Shown here one piece after another: positions 34,777-46,765 of a DNA stretch of 64,000 bases. The position numbers and the translations under genes are program-made. Below the pieces are notes generated by a model that was given only the letters and a program-made list of their open reading frames with translations, was not told the origin of the DNA and did no database searches. Numbering within the stretch: position 1 is the first letter of the stretch; every line of letters begins with the position of its first letter. Origin of the DNA: Anoplopoma fimbria (taxonomy: Eukaryota > Chordata > Actinopteri > Perciformes > Anoplopomatidae); assembly GCF_027596085.1 (NCBI RefSeq), contig NC_072456.1:26115469-26179468 (forward strand), given 5' to 3'.

Positions 34777-37700
34777 CTAATGGGACTGGGCAATGCTGGA
34801 GAAGTACTCCAACATGTCCTGGATGGTGAACTCCATGGTGATGCCGGATCCAGGGTAGCATCTGCCGATCAGGTCCTCAAAGTGCTTGTACTGACGGATG
34901 AACTCGTCCTGCATGGAGTGCCACACCACCTGGTGGAGCAAATCAGCGAGTTCAGAGTCAGGGAAATCGCAACCAGCAGTTTCATCCCATAACACTTTTA
35001 ATTTATTTATTTCTCACCTGTAGCAGACTCTCTTCTTCGCACAGATGTTTGTCCACCTTCTTGTAAAGGTTGTCGAGTCCCTTTTTCACCTCCTTGCCCG
35101 GATACTCTTTGATAACCTTACGCAGCTCTTGTTTGTTGAAGGCCAGCTGGTAGCTCACCTCCTCCTCCCGAACGCCCTGAGCCACACGGGCCTCGACTCC
35201 TTCAAAGAAATGCTGCAGGAAGGAGAGTTTAACAGCTATGAAGCACTGAACACAACCTCTCTGTAAATGCTCACATCCTGTGTATCACTACTCATGTCCA
35301 GGAACATGAAGAAACTTTGTGATAACTCCAACTTACATTGAGTTTTTCTAGCGGCTGACCCAGAGAGTTGATCACGTAGAACTGCAGATGGTCCGTGTAT
35401 TTGTGCTTGGCCTCTCGCCGCTCTGCTTCCAGGCAGGAGATCTTCAGACGTGACAGCGTGGAAAAGATGTGGTGGAAGTTCTCCATCATCACAACGTCCC
35501 GCGGCGTCTTCTGGCTTTCATTGGCGACCTTCTCCACTGAAAAAGAAAAGGACAAACAATATTCAGGAGTTTGTTTTTGCAGGGCATCACATCGTCTACA
35601 GCAAGGTTTGACCACATAGCGTTCTCACCATTCATGAATACAGCCCTGATGAGTTTGACGTAAGCTTTGTCCAGGTCCCCTCGGCGCTCGGCATTACGGA
35701 AGATTGTCTCGGCCAGCTCGGCAAACTCCTCGAACTTGGTAACAAAGAGGAGGATACTGACTTTGCTTTTCTTGGAAATCTTCACTTCCTCCATCTGTCT
35801 GATCTGAGCCGACTGTGAGGAAAAAGACACGTCGTATTAAATTCATAGCATGATATGTGGAAGACCTTAAAAGGGACAGTTCACCACCAAAATCCAAAAT
35901 ACATATTCTTCCTCTTACCTGTAGTGCTGTTTATTAATCTAGATTGTTTTGGTGTGAGTTGTAGAGTGTTGTAGATATCGATTGTAGAGATATCTGCCTT
36001 CTCTTGGCTATAATGGAACTAGATGTCACTCGGCTTGTGGTGCAAAAGCGCCACAAAAATACACTCAAAGACGTAGATGCACACATAAAGAAGCGTGCAT
36101 CTACTCACGGACGAGAGTCTTGTGCTTGTGACGGCGGGAATTGTAAACATAAAAGAGGAGGAGCTATAACGTTAGCTAGCTCAGCGGTGCCAGGTGAGCT
36201 AGCAGTATCGGTTAGCTTCTCTGGTTGTATAGAAGTCTATGAGAAAATGACTCTACTTCTCTCTTGATTTATTCCCTCAGTAAACATTGTAAACATGAGT
36301 TTATGGTCTCAATCTCTAGTTTCAAGTCTTCTTCAATACAGCATGATGTTCATTTAGTAAATGATGCTCCATTTAGAGTCAAACAGACCATAAAGCAGGG
36401 GATGCTTTAGGGCGGAGCTACCTTCTGATTGACAGGTCTCAACCAGAAATTACGTAATCTCTATGTCACTCCTCCTCAGTCCAAATATGGTTACTTCCGT
36501 TCACTGGTTGCAAATATCCAAGATGGCTGCCGTCCAAAATGCCAAATTTGAGGCCTCAAAACGGCAGTCCACAAACCACTAGGTCTGTGGAGAAGGCAGA
36601 CTTGTCTACAGTCGATATCTTCTACACTCTGCAACTGAACCCAAAAACAATCTAGCCGGAAAAATAATCCTACAGGAAACTGTAATATACGTTTTAAATT
36701 TTGGGGTGAACCGTCCCTTTAACCATACTTTGTCAAGACCAGAAGTTTTGGACTCTACTCACAATGCATTTGTCAAAGTTCCTCTTGACAGTGACCAGCA
36801 CGTTCCCCAGAGTGGTGCTGAGGTACGAGGCCGGGTCGACGTTCTCGGCCGTCCACACATGGTGACTCATCTTCACCAGCATGTACAGAGAGTTGAAGCT
36901 GTCGATCTTGTCGCCCAGAGCGATGAGACTGTTGAGCTCCGTCTCGATGCTCTGAAAGATCTTATTCATCATCAGCCGCACGAGGTCTTTCCTTGAGTCA
37001 CGAAAAGAAATTAACATTAAAAAAAAAAAAAAAAAAGACACAGGTGAAACAAAGAGAAGGGATTATTTTGTTGACGATATAAATATTGTTTTTGGCAGTA
37101 AAGACGTGTTGTTTTTGCAGCAGAATTGTTATTCAATGATATGAAACTACTCACTCTGATGACAAAGACTGTCTGTGTTCAGCCTGGGGAGGAATTCTCG
37201 ACAGCGTGCCTCCATCTGACTCCTCTGTCTCAGGCTGTCAAGACAAGAAACAGAAAACATGAATCCAAACAAACACATGACGCTACTTCTGTATTATATC
37301 AAGCTCTCAGATGAGACAAAAGTTCAGATGACACCACACGAGTACAGCTGCTAAAAGTAAAGTGAAGGATTAAGATGTACCTGAGCGAGGGGGGGTGTAA
37401 CCGTCGGGTGCTGCTGCAGCTTGAAGAACTTGCTGATGAAGTCTTGTTCGGCCAGACAGAGAGGCTCCAGCTCACTGAGGACCTGCTCGAATATCTGCAA
37501 AAGAGAAACAACCTCTTTAAATACAGAGCAGCACATGTACACGTAGTTTTAATTCCATTCCACATTATACTTTCTGAACTCCAAAACCATGTTTTCTTTA
37601 AACAATCGCCAAAAATACATAATTTATAACAGCGAGAAGCTGTAAAATCAGACATTATTCTTGGATTTTCAACTTTCTGACTGTCCTTGAAAACATCATG

Positions 37701-40700
37701 TGTGACATAGACTATCAGAAAAAGCAACCAAATCAAAGCTTAAAATTGTGATATTTCATAAAAAACACTTCTACATGTCTCATTTCAAAGTTCACTCCAC
37801 ATAGAGGCTTTGTTTTTGTCATGTGACCAACAGTCACTTGTTGTCAACTCTGTTAAATTCCAATTTGCACAAAGCAGAGAGGAGAGGTTGTAAAAATGTA
37901 AATAGTTAAATATGAATAGCACGTGGAGCCTACATTTTTTTGTGGACACTTGGAAAAATGTTGGATATGTAGATTTTATTGTTTCACAATTTTTGTTGTA
38001 TAATAAATGATTGAAGAAGTTCAACTTAAGTTGTTTCTTTTATGATTTATGGCGTTATAACTATGATATAATGCACAAGAGACATTTTTGAGTTTTCCCA
38101 ACTTCATGCCATAATTGTTCCGTTTCCATAGAGGTGAAGGACTTTTATACTGATATACTATATATAAAAAACTCTGTGTATTCAAAGGGTTCAAGGATCA
38201 TTTATGGTCATTATGCAACACAGGGATGCACAACAATATTCAGTTGTAGCCCATTTATAACACAACAAACACATAAACTAAACTTATTCCTGTATTGTAT
38301 TTTGTATATCTGCTGTTTTTTGTATATTTTATGTATACATATATATTATATTATATATTATACAATATATTGTATATTTGTACATTTTGTAAAACTGTCA
38401 CCTTGTCAAACTTGGTCCTGTCAGCCACGTCCAGGTCGGAGGCGGACATGTTGCCCATGTCGAGCAGCGAGGAAGACTGTGAACGCCGGCTGTTGGAGCC
38501 CTGCACCGTCAGCTTGTTCAGGCTCGAGGTGGAGCCTGTCAGCTTCCCGGAGCTGCCATGGAGGCCTTAACACAGCACCACAGATATGTCACGTGTTTAG
38601 TCAGAGTGAGAGACAGCCCTCCAGGCGTTTAGAAAAGTCAATTATGACAAGATTATTCAAAAATTACGCAGTCAAATGATCCAAAATTAACATGAATGTC
38701 AAAGGTTAGCTCTATTTTAATAGGCGTTTCTCATAGAATCAGGATGTGTGATGATGTGTTCAGCTGCGTTGTGAGGATTTAGCACAAACCAACCAGGGTC
38801 ACGCAGAGGTAATGGTTTGGCAGCGCTTAAAGTGGTATGTGTCGGGGTAGCAAAGGGCGCTGAGCAAAGGTTTTCCTTTTAGTGCGGCTATGTGAGGCAG
38901 AGTGGGTAAGAAGCGGCGGCATTAATTGACAGTGGAATAGCTCTTTTCAAAGGTCGTACTTACTCTCCGTTTCCTGTTTGAGTGCACTCTCTTTCCGCGG
39001 AAGCGTGGCTGCAGCCAGTTAGAAAGAGGCGGGTATCAGAGACAGAGACAGGTTAGGGCTCAAAACATGCAGCATCGGGAGGGGGAGAGGGGTGAGGGGT
39101 GAGGCTGGATGTTAGACATACAGAGTTACACATATGCTGATGTGCACTGCGCTGGGACAAAACCTTTTTGGAAAACAATCTTTTTATGTTTGTTTGTTTT
39201 CAGCAGGAGAAGCTGATACAGAATGCAGGAAGCAGAGTTTCCTATACTTCTGCAAAACAAAAACAAAGCTCAACCAAGAGTCCTCTTTTTTTTAAATATT
39301 CAAAAGAGTAGAAAATTCAGAACATGAAAGATCCTTTTATGAATGTCGTCAAAAAGGTAAAACAAGAGGAAGGACTTAAGCATCTTAGAAGCACACATTA
39401 GTTGGGAAAATATGCTTTTGGTAACAGGTGTGATGCAGAAAAGACCGTAAAAGATTGAGGCCTTGTTTCCTTATTATTATGTCATAGTACAATGAAAATC
39501 TGGATAAAATAATCTGGAAATGCAAGGGAAAATCTCATTGCGGTTGAGTAAACTATATGGTACTGAAAAAAGGGAGAAGGAGACAAAAACAGTTGTTACT
39601 TGAAAATCCTAAAACACACACATAAAAAGACAAACATGCTTCACGTCGTCGCTCCAACGTTCCTGTGAATCACCGAACTCTTACCGAACTTCCCCTTGGC
39701 CTCCTTGGATGTACCCGCCATCTTTATCTTGGCGACCTCAAAGAAGTCTTTGATTTCTCGCTCGTATAATCTGCTCATATAGTCAACATAGGTCTGAAAA
39801 AAAAAAAGGAGATGAGTAAAACATCACAATTAGAGTACTCAGCTTTAAAGGAAAAATGTATTTACTTCTCTATAGAGTAGTTTTTATTGTTAGTGTTTCT
39901 GTTACCACGGTAACCAAGGATGTCCCCAATCAAGGGATTACAACCTTAACGGACAGATTTGAGAGGGGCAGCAACCCTCTCATATAACAATGTTCTACGA
40001 TGTATTGGGGTTATTGTAGGTAAAAGAAATTCTAATAATAACGTAGTTGGGAGTAATATCATTAATAAACATTAATGATGTAATTCCCTGAGATTTGAAA
40101 TGTAAATTTGCAAGAAAAAACTTGAGAATAAACTCAAATATTCTCAGATATTATTACGTTTTTATTTTAGACGTTTTTGTAAGAAATAAAATCAGAAATT
40201 CTGATCAAAACGTGATGAAAAACTAGAGATTTCTTTCCTAGAAAATTTGTGACTTTAATCTCAGAAATATCTAATTTTATCTGGAAAATTTAAAATGTTT
40301 AAATCTGAGAGAATATTCCTGTTTTTCCCGTTAATTTACCAATTTAATCTCAGAGATTCTCAATTTTTACTCTGAATATTACAACACCCCTCCATTTTTT
40401 TAAACCTACCATAACCCTAACACGCCGTCATGTAGATGTATTTCTACCATTGCTTTAACTTTATTGTCACATTACAGCACTGACCCTCGACAGGCCCTCG
40501 TACTTCTCCCGGTGGGTGTTCTTCAGCCACTCCATGAGCTTGGCGTAGCGCAGCAGGTCCCTGTGGAGGGGGCTGTGTTTGGGCAGGCTCAGCTCGGCCG
40601 TGTGCTGCGACAGGGTGGAGCTCTGGTCGTGGCCCTGGACGACAGAGCGACGGCACACAATAAGCAATACATTCAATGAAAGTATAGATTAAAACCTAAT

Positions 40701-43700
40701 ATTAGTGTACCATTCCATCCTTCTGTGTATCCACAAACACACTCAACACACAAGGAATAGTTATTTATCACAAACATCTGAAGATGTTGCTTCGAATTGA
40801 CACAAAAAACTATTTTTTTTAAAGGTAAACAACACTTCTTCAAACTCTTTCTGCCGTGCTGACGTTCTCCCTCATCGTCATGCACGCAGAGCAGACAGGC
40901 ACAGGATTTTATGACATGAGTTAGCACCCAAAAACTTCAGCTGTGAGCGCAGACTGTTGATGGAGGAGGAGGAGGATGAGCGGAGCCCCTTCAGCTTTCA
41001 CATCAAATGAGACATGTTAAGTAGTTAGAAAACAGATCCCATGCAATAAATAAATAGGCAGATGGAAGGCCAGAGGTCTCATGTCAGTTGGAGTGAGGTG
41101 TGAGAGGTCAAACACTAGCAGAGATGGGCGGGGCGAGTGGGGGGGTGGTTGCTGTGAGGGTACTCACTGGAAGCGACAGACAGGAGGACCTATAGAACTG
41201 AGGGATGGTCATTTTGAAGTGACTGAAGTGGTTGAACTGACACAGAGACAGAGAGAGATCAGAGTGGGATGATTCAAAGTGAGCAACACGGAGAGTCAAG
41301 AAATAGGAAGGGGACACAACCAGGAAGGAAACGACACAAGGAAAGGAAGATCGGCACAGCTAGACAGGAAGTCCGTGAGGGTGGGAGAGAAAGAGAGAGA
41401 ACAGGAGAGAGAATCCCTGGTGCAGCAGATTCACAATGACAAGTTGTGAGGACGACAAAAGCCCTTACTCTGAAATCTGCTTAAAAGAAAAACATGCTCC
41501 CTCTGCTTTATTGGACCAAAAAAAATGTCACGACTTGCACCACATTTCTGCTGCAACTTAAAGACACAGGTGATTCAAGGATTACACGGTTTCTTTTTGT
41601 CTTATCTGTGCAGGTTTAACGGCCTTGAAAGCCACGTGATTCTTTTGTGAATTCGCTCTTGAGTAACTAAATTAATCATTTAAACCAAAACACTAACCTA
41701 AACGGTTTACAACAGGCTGTTTGATCGAAAAACTCAATGCAAGATTTATTACGAAATGTACCTTAAGTCCCTTGTAACCTATATATAATTATATATGACA
41801 TAACTATCTATATTAATACTGATGCAAACATGTGCTTATACAGAATTTTACTGTTGTAGCTGGTCAAGATGGAGCAATTTTGAACTACTTTATCTACTTA
41901 ACTATTAACTACATAAATGTTGTGGAGGAAAAATAAAAATATTTCCCTCTGAAATGTAGCAGAGTTGAAATGTGGACATCCTCATACTCATACTCAGATA
42001 TTTAATCCTCCACAGCGACAGTAAATCAGTAAAAAGACAGACTTAAAGGATATTTCTATGTTGCAATGCTATGCTGCAACTTAGAAAGTGGAGTAATGCT
42101 TCACTAAGTGCTTTCAAAACATGTTACATCCCTTGTAAGAATGGCGTTCCTGTTACCTGGTGAACAAACACGTTGTTGAGGTGATTGGTGAGGCGGCGGG
42201 CGAAGGTGTCCCTCAGCTCGGCGAACAGGAGCTGCTGCTGCGTCACAGCCGTCAGCTTCTCATGGCCTCAGGAAGGAAAAAGACTTCACTTAATGATTTC
42301 ACGAAAATGTACCAGCCTTTGTGAGCATAACGCGTTCAAATAAACTGTTTAAATCAGCTTGTATCCACGACGATGACAGTAACTTCTGAGAGCTGCTCAC
42401 CGACATTGAGAAAATATTGTGTAAACTAACCAGGTCTCAGGGCCACGTTCATGCACTGTGAAAGAGCTTCGGAGGCGTTGATGCAGGCCTCGATGCCTTT
42501 AGGGGAGGTCAGGTCTCCCTCCTGCAGGGCTCTGATGTGTCCCTTTGACAGGTCCATGTAGTTCTACACAAGGAAAGACACAACGCAGTCAGCAAGCAAG
42601 GTCTAACAATCCAGCAAGTAATATAGTATATTATTAAGGCTTCACATCTAGCAAATAAGAGTTTGCACATCATAATTATTTGATTTTTTTTACTGTAGTT
42701 TATAGGGATAGTTGTGATGTTTTGAATTGTAGTTATCTGAGGTACTACAGTGTATTTTACTACAGTAGATGGAGTTTGGTGTCACAGACAAGAGTACCAG
42801 CATGGGAGCAAATCAATGTACTGCTGTGGACGTATTTTATACACCTAAAAATTTCAAAAAGTTTAAGTGTACACTATGTTTAGAATATTTTTACCACTTT
42901 TCTTGTTGTTTCTGACGTGAAACTGAAGCCGTTGTATTCATCTATGCTCTCTTCAAAGCCACCAGACTTCATTGGCAAAAACAGTAAATTTACCTCCCAG
43001 TACACAGGAGCTCCTGGTATATCGCTGCCTCGATCACATAGTTTGTTTGTGTTAATGTGGCACTTTGGTATTTTAAAGGGTTTCTTTCGGATTCACCAAA
43101 GTCACACAATAACACAAACAAACTAACCAATTGAGGAAGAGGTGGACCATTAACTCCTGGGTTCTGTCAGGTAAAATGACTGTTTTTGTCAAAGGAGTCT
43201 AGTGGCTTTAAAGAGAGTATATAAAACGGCTTCTGTTCCTGTCGAAAATGGCTTAAAGAAATATATATATAGCGTACACTGATATTGATTATTTTAGGTT
43301 TCTAAAATACGTCCACAGCAAAACATTGCTTTTCTCCCGTGCTGCTTCTCCTGTCTGTTTCTACAAACTCCATCTACTGTAGTAAAACCCTGACAATGGA
43401 GAAGAACCTCACACAGACACACTTCAAAACATCCACATATTCCCTTAATCAGCGATCAAAGAACCCAAATGTTCTCCTCACCACTAGGAACTGGATCTCG
43501 TCCAGCAGTTTGACGTTGTTGGTGTTGCTGATCTGGATGAGGCGGTTGCTCTGTGAGATCTGGTCCATCTGCTCCTTGACGCTCTGCAGCATCTCCTCGT
43601 AGCTGCTCAGCTTCCCCTCGATGGTGTCCACCTCGCCCAGCGCCTCGTCCAGCAGCTGCATCAGGATGTTGACCTGCTTCTCCGACGCCATGATGGACTG

Positions 43701-45541
43701 GATATTGGCCTTTGAAGTGGGTAACAATGAAATGAGTATGTTATCCTGTCTGTTCGAAAGAGTTAATTCTGTTTTTTTTACTTCATCCGTCGCTTCACCC
43801 ACCCCATCGAGGACCTGCAGCTCCCTGGAGAGCTGCTCCGCGAAAGCCTCGGCGTTGGAGACGGCGTACTCGCACATCTCCATCATGCCCTCAATGTCCT
43901 GCTCCTCGCGGGTGCTCAGCTCCTGGTAGTCGTCCAGGGCGTCCTCGTCGCCGCCGGCAACGCTCTGACTCTCGCCACTCGGCACGGACTCTAATCAAAC
44001 AAAAAAAATAAAGAGATGGAAATGCACGCTGAAGACAGGAGCCAAGTCCAAGACACATTCTAGTAGCTTCCAACAACATCAGGGGTTTACACACCTCTTC
44101 TAAGAACAACTATAGACAAAATTCGGTGACTGGGAATAAAAAAAAATTTTTTTAATAAATGTAACTCTTTTAAAAGCAGCTACTCATTTTCTGCTTCATT
44201 TATCAGCCTAATGAAATTCTTATGTTTGTTCTTGCAGACAAAAAAAAAACAGTTTTCTTCAAATTTAAGTAAAAAAAACGTAAAAAACATCTGCACTTAA
44301 CTCTGTTCTGGAACAATTGGAAACAATATAAGCGACAAGTTTTGGTCAAATTAGATACATTAATGCACAATAGTGAATAATCATATGAATGAAGGTGGAA
44401 TGACACGTAAAAAACAAAAAGAAGCTAAAAGTGAGGTACAAACATGACCTTAATGTGTGTTATGATTATTGAAAAAATGTGAAAAATGCATGTCCGTATT
44501 TAGTGTCAGATAATTCACACAGAAGGAGCTTTAAGGAGGTGAGAGTCTCTAAATGAGAATGTGGGGGGGTTGAGGTCATGAGGTAGAAAACAATGGAGAG
44601 GAGTGAGGAAGGGGGGGAAGTGAAGTCCTACCAACCTTCCGCTTTAGGAAGTTCTGGCCAGAGAAAGTTTAAGAGAGAAAAGCGAGAATAAAGATTTTAA
44701 CACAGAAAGCCATACCACAAACCGAGATACAAAGAAGAGGTTGAATACTTTTTAAAAACGTGCTATTAATAAATAAATAAATTAAACCAAAAATCCAGCA
44801 GAGATTCTCACTCCCGGGCTTCATTAGAATACCTCGAACATCAGCAACACAACACACACTTTAAGAGGTTTAAGAGGGAGATCATAATCATAATCATGCG
44901 CTCACAAAAGGGGGGGGGGGGTTCAGTAATGACGGAGCGTTTCCACACCTTCCAGCAGCTGAGAACTGACATTCACAAACTCCACCTTCTTCCTCAGGTA
45001 GCGCTGGTTCTGCTTCCAGATGCAGGAGATGAAGGAGTTTTTTTCCGCGGCGCTGCTGGCCACCCAGCGGTACACCTTCTCGAAGTGAAGGTCGAATTCT
45101 GGGTTCTCCTAAACAATGAGAGTCAAAAGAAGAGCGCGTGAGCTGTGAATGAGTTCATGGGTGGGGGGAGAAAAAACAAACAAGAGACACATAATTCCTC
45201 CGACCTTGCTCGCATCTTTGGCATCTACTTCTGTCAGATCTCGGAGCTCCCATGTCTGCTGACGTTTGTAAAAGTCCCCTTTGTCAGATTTCTTCACCTT
45301 CACCACTTTAACCTGGATAGGCCTCTCTGTGGTAACTGGAAGAACAAAACAACACAATATGTCAGAAATATTTCCTTTTTGATCATAAGTAGTTATTCAC
45401 AACTGTTTCTCTCTTACCCGTCGCACACAGGAAGCAGTTTTTCTTTTTCTTTCCCGCCTTGCAGACGTTCACGATGCCGAGGAGACGCTCGTCGTTGGGT
45501 GTGAAGATGTCCCTCTGGAGAGCATGCTTGATGGCCGTCAT
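34777..45541 (-). CDS. exoc1: Exocyst complex component 1 (Sec3)
   Basis: Exons 5' to 3': 45541-45418, 45335-45205, 45108-44949, 43990-43803, 43709-43482, 42563-42431, 42266-42157, 40634-40485, 39793-39685, 38565-38402, 37494-37381, 37234-37155, 36991-36763, 35812-35629, 35536-35337, 35212-35018, 34929-34777, with an optional 45-nt exon at 39008-38964. Every phase agrees; 883 aa without optional exons (human 879/894). EXOC1 is the exocyst subunit that helps dock secretory vesicles at the plasma membrane. Its N-terminal PH-like region (about residues 1-135, with [20 protein letters not shown]) is the family's phosphoinositide/GTPase-binding part. A coiled coil follows ([37 protein letters not shown]), then the helical C-terminal Sec3 domain ending [23 protein letters not shown]135 lies head-to-tail ~1 kb downstream. 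No clear poly(A) signal precedes the AT-rich block. Confidence 0.94.
35866..36724. mobile_element. Foldback element D in EXOC1 intron, interrupted by another repeat
   Basis: The left end aaaagggacagttcaccacc pairs in inverted orientation with the right end ggggtgaaccgtccctttaa. Inner arms also pair: ctagattgttttggtgtg with caaaaacaatctag, and gtagatatcgattgtag with ctacagtcgatatcttc. The middle is broken by an insertion at 36216-36585. The terminal words differ from the A, B and C copies, so this is a second foldback family. Confidence 0.75.
36216..36585 (+). mobile_element. Dispersed ~380-bp element, copy 4 of 4, nested in foldback D
   Basis: This is the same core as 5920, 8250 and 11443, but it begins at tctggttgtatagaagtc, lacking the first ~35 bp. 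It sits between the two arms of the foldback element at 35866-36724, so it inserted after that element. Confidence 0.7.
38964..39008 (-). CDS. exoc1: EXOC1 optional 45-nt exon
   Basis: Acceptor GGCTGCAG and donor GAGA/GTAAGT bound 45 nt coding [15 protein letters not shown], which keeps the reading frame whether included or skipped (the joining codon becomes AGC or GGC). I recall the same 15-residue segment distinguishing the longer human EXOC1 isoform, so it is a conserved alternative exon. Its position is in the linker before the Ser-rich region. Confidence 0.85.
40090..40380. repeat. Degenerate AT-rich tandem repeat in EXOC1 intron
   Basis: Loose repeats of 'aatctcagaaattct'-like segments occur on both sides of T-rich spacers. 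The array is old and diverged, with no coding content. Confidence 0.45.
41168..41236 (-). CDS. exoc1: EXOC1 candidate 69-nt cassette exon
   Basis: A long pyrimidine tract ending TGTCTCTGTGTCAG and a strong donor (TTCCA/GTGAGT) bound exactly 69 nt, open in phase 0. It codes [18 protein letters not shown] followed by five residues. It lies in the large intron between the exons ending 42157 (...VFVHQ) and starting 40634 (GHDQSS...), both phase 0, so inclusion adds 23 aa without a frame change. The coding-like sequence and clean signals favour a real alternative exon, but I do not recall it in the human canonical protein. Confidence 0.6.
42700..43446. mobile_element. Foldback element copy C in EXOC1 intron
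   Basis: Left arm: tagggatagttgtgatg...ctacagtagatggagtttgg...gtactgctgtggacgt. Right arm: acgtccacagcaaaacatt...caaactccatctactgtag...tattccctta. Related to copies A (22745) and B (31403). At about 745 bp with no gene inside, it looks non-autonomous. Confidence 0.72.
43710..43802 (-). other. exoc1: 93-nt EXOC1 intron that is open and in frame
   Basis: Donor GATGGG/GTGGGT and acceptor TTCAAAG/GCCAAT. The 93 nt between them contain no stop in the EXOC1 frame and would add 31 residues ([10 protein letters not shown]...) between ...QVLDG and ANIQSIM. Human EXOC1 joins those two segments directly, so it should normally be spliced. Retention would be silent for the frame. Confidence 0.75.
44636..44653 (-). 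CDS. exoc1: EXOC1 candidate 18-nt microexon
   Basis: A strong pyrimidine tract (CTTTTCTCTCTTAAACTTTC, then TCTGGCCAG) precedes 18 nt and the donor-like GGAAG/GTTGGT. The phase-1 flanking exons (ending 44949, starting 43990) would be joined as ...LLE-ELPKAE-ESVPSG..., adding six residues without a frame change. The donor is weak, so regulated or absent inclusion is expected. Confidence 0.5.
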
Positions 45542-45874
45542 GGTGGATGCTGCCGTATGGAACGTAGCAGGTATTTATGAGTGTGAAAGCAAGGGACACA
45601 CATCCATCATGCATGCACAAACACTCGCCTTTAGGTTTGATTTACACGACGTTTAGCCTCGATATCATTTCCTTCCCCAGTATCAGGACGACGCTGATGT
45701 TAGATTCCGATTCGGCAGTTATGGGAAAGGTTTACCTTCCATTGCTGAGTGACTGATCCTCAGTTTTTTGCATCTCCTACTGTTGTGAAAGCCGGTTAGA
45801 CTTTTAAAGCCTTAACGCTGTCTGAAACTCCCTTTAAGATTTGTGAAACCTGAATTTATTTTTGATTTCTTCGT

Positions 45875-46709
45875 TTTTTCACATCTAGACCACATTGGAC
45901 CAGGTCCAGATAGAAAACAACCATACCTAGACTGGTTAAATCTGAACTAGATCATCTCAGAGGGGCCAGAGATTCTATTTAACAAGGATTCAGATGAGTG
46001 AAAACTTAATTCTATTTGTTAAAATAGAAAATTTAAGATTTGTCAAATCTGGACTACAGAGGACAAGGTCCAGATTTGGCGAGAGCAATCTCAAATGTTT
46101 CGCATTTTCATAAATAGACTTGAGTTAATATATATTTCACAAATCTTAAACTGAGTCTCTGACTTCTCAGGGATCAAACATTTACCATTTAGGTCTAGTG
46201 TTTTTTATTATCTGGACCTGATCCATTGTGGTCTAGATGTAAAAACTTCCACATAAATGACTGTAACATAAGAATGCAGTGTTTTAAAGAATATTGGGCT
46301 TCTTTGGGGTAATCAAGTCCAGATTTGAACAGTCTAGGTATAGTGTTAAATGTGGTCTAGATGTGAAAAAAAACATTGAAATCTCCCTTTTAGCATTTTC
46401 CCAAGTAGTCAAACTTTCACAAATTTGAAAGTGAGTTTTTAAGAGATTCTGGCTTCTCTGAGATAATCTTGTCCCGATATGTGAAGGCTAAGTAAAGTGT
46501 TTTTTGATCTGCAGCTGGTTCAATGTGGTCTAGATGTGAAAAGCAGTGAAATCTCCCTTTATTCTAGCCATCAAGACTGGAATAAAGTTTTCACAAATTC
46601 AAAACCATGTTTTAAGAAAATGTAGCCTGTCTGTGATAATATAGTCCAGATTCCACTAGTCTAGGTAGAGTAGTTTTTGCAGGAGACCTGGTCCAATGAG
46701 GTTTAGATG

Positions 46710-46765
<56 letters not shown>

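Noticed and set aside
40925..41000. Possible extra EXOC1 exon coding a poly-Ser then [12 protein letters not shown] segment (minus strand)
   Set aside because: It looks protein-like, but the only donor leaves phase 1 while the flanking exons are phase 0, and the acceptor lacks a pyrimidine tract.
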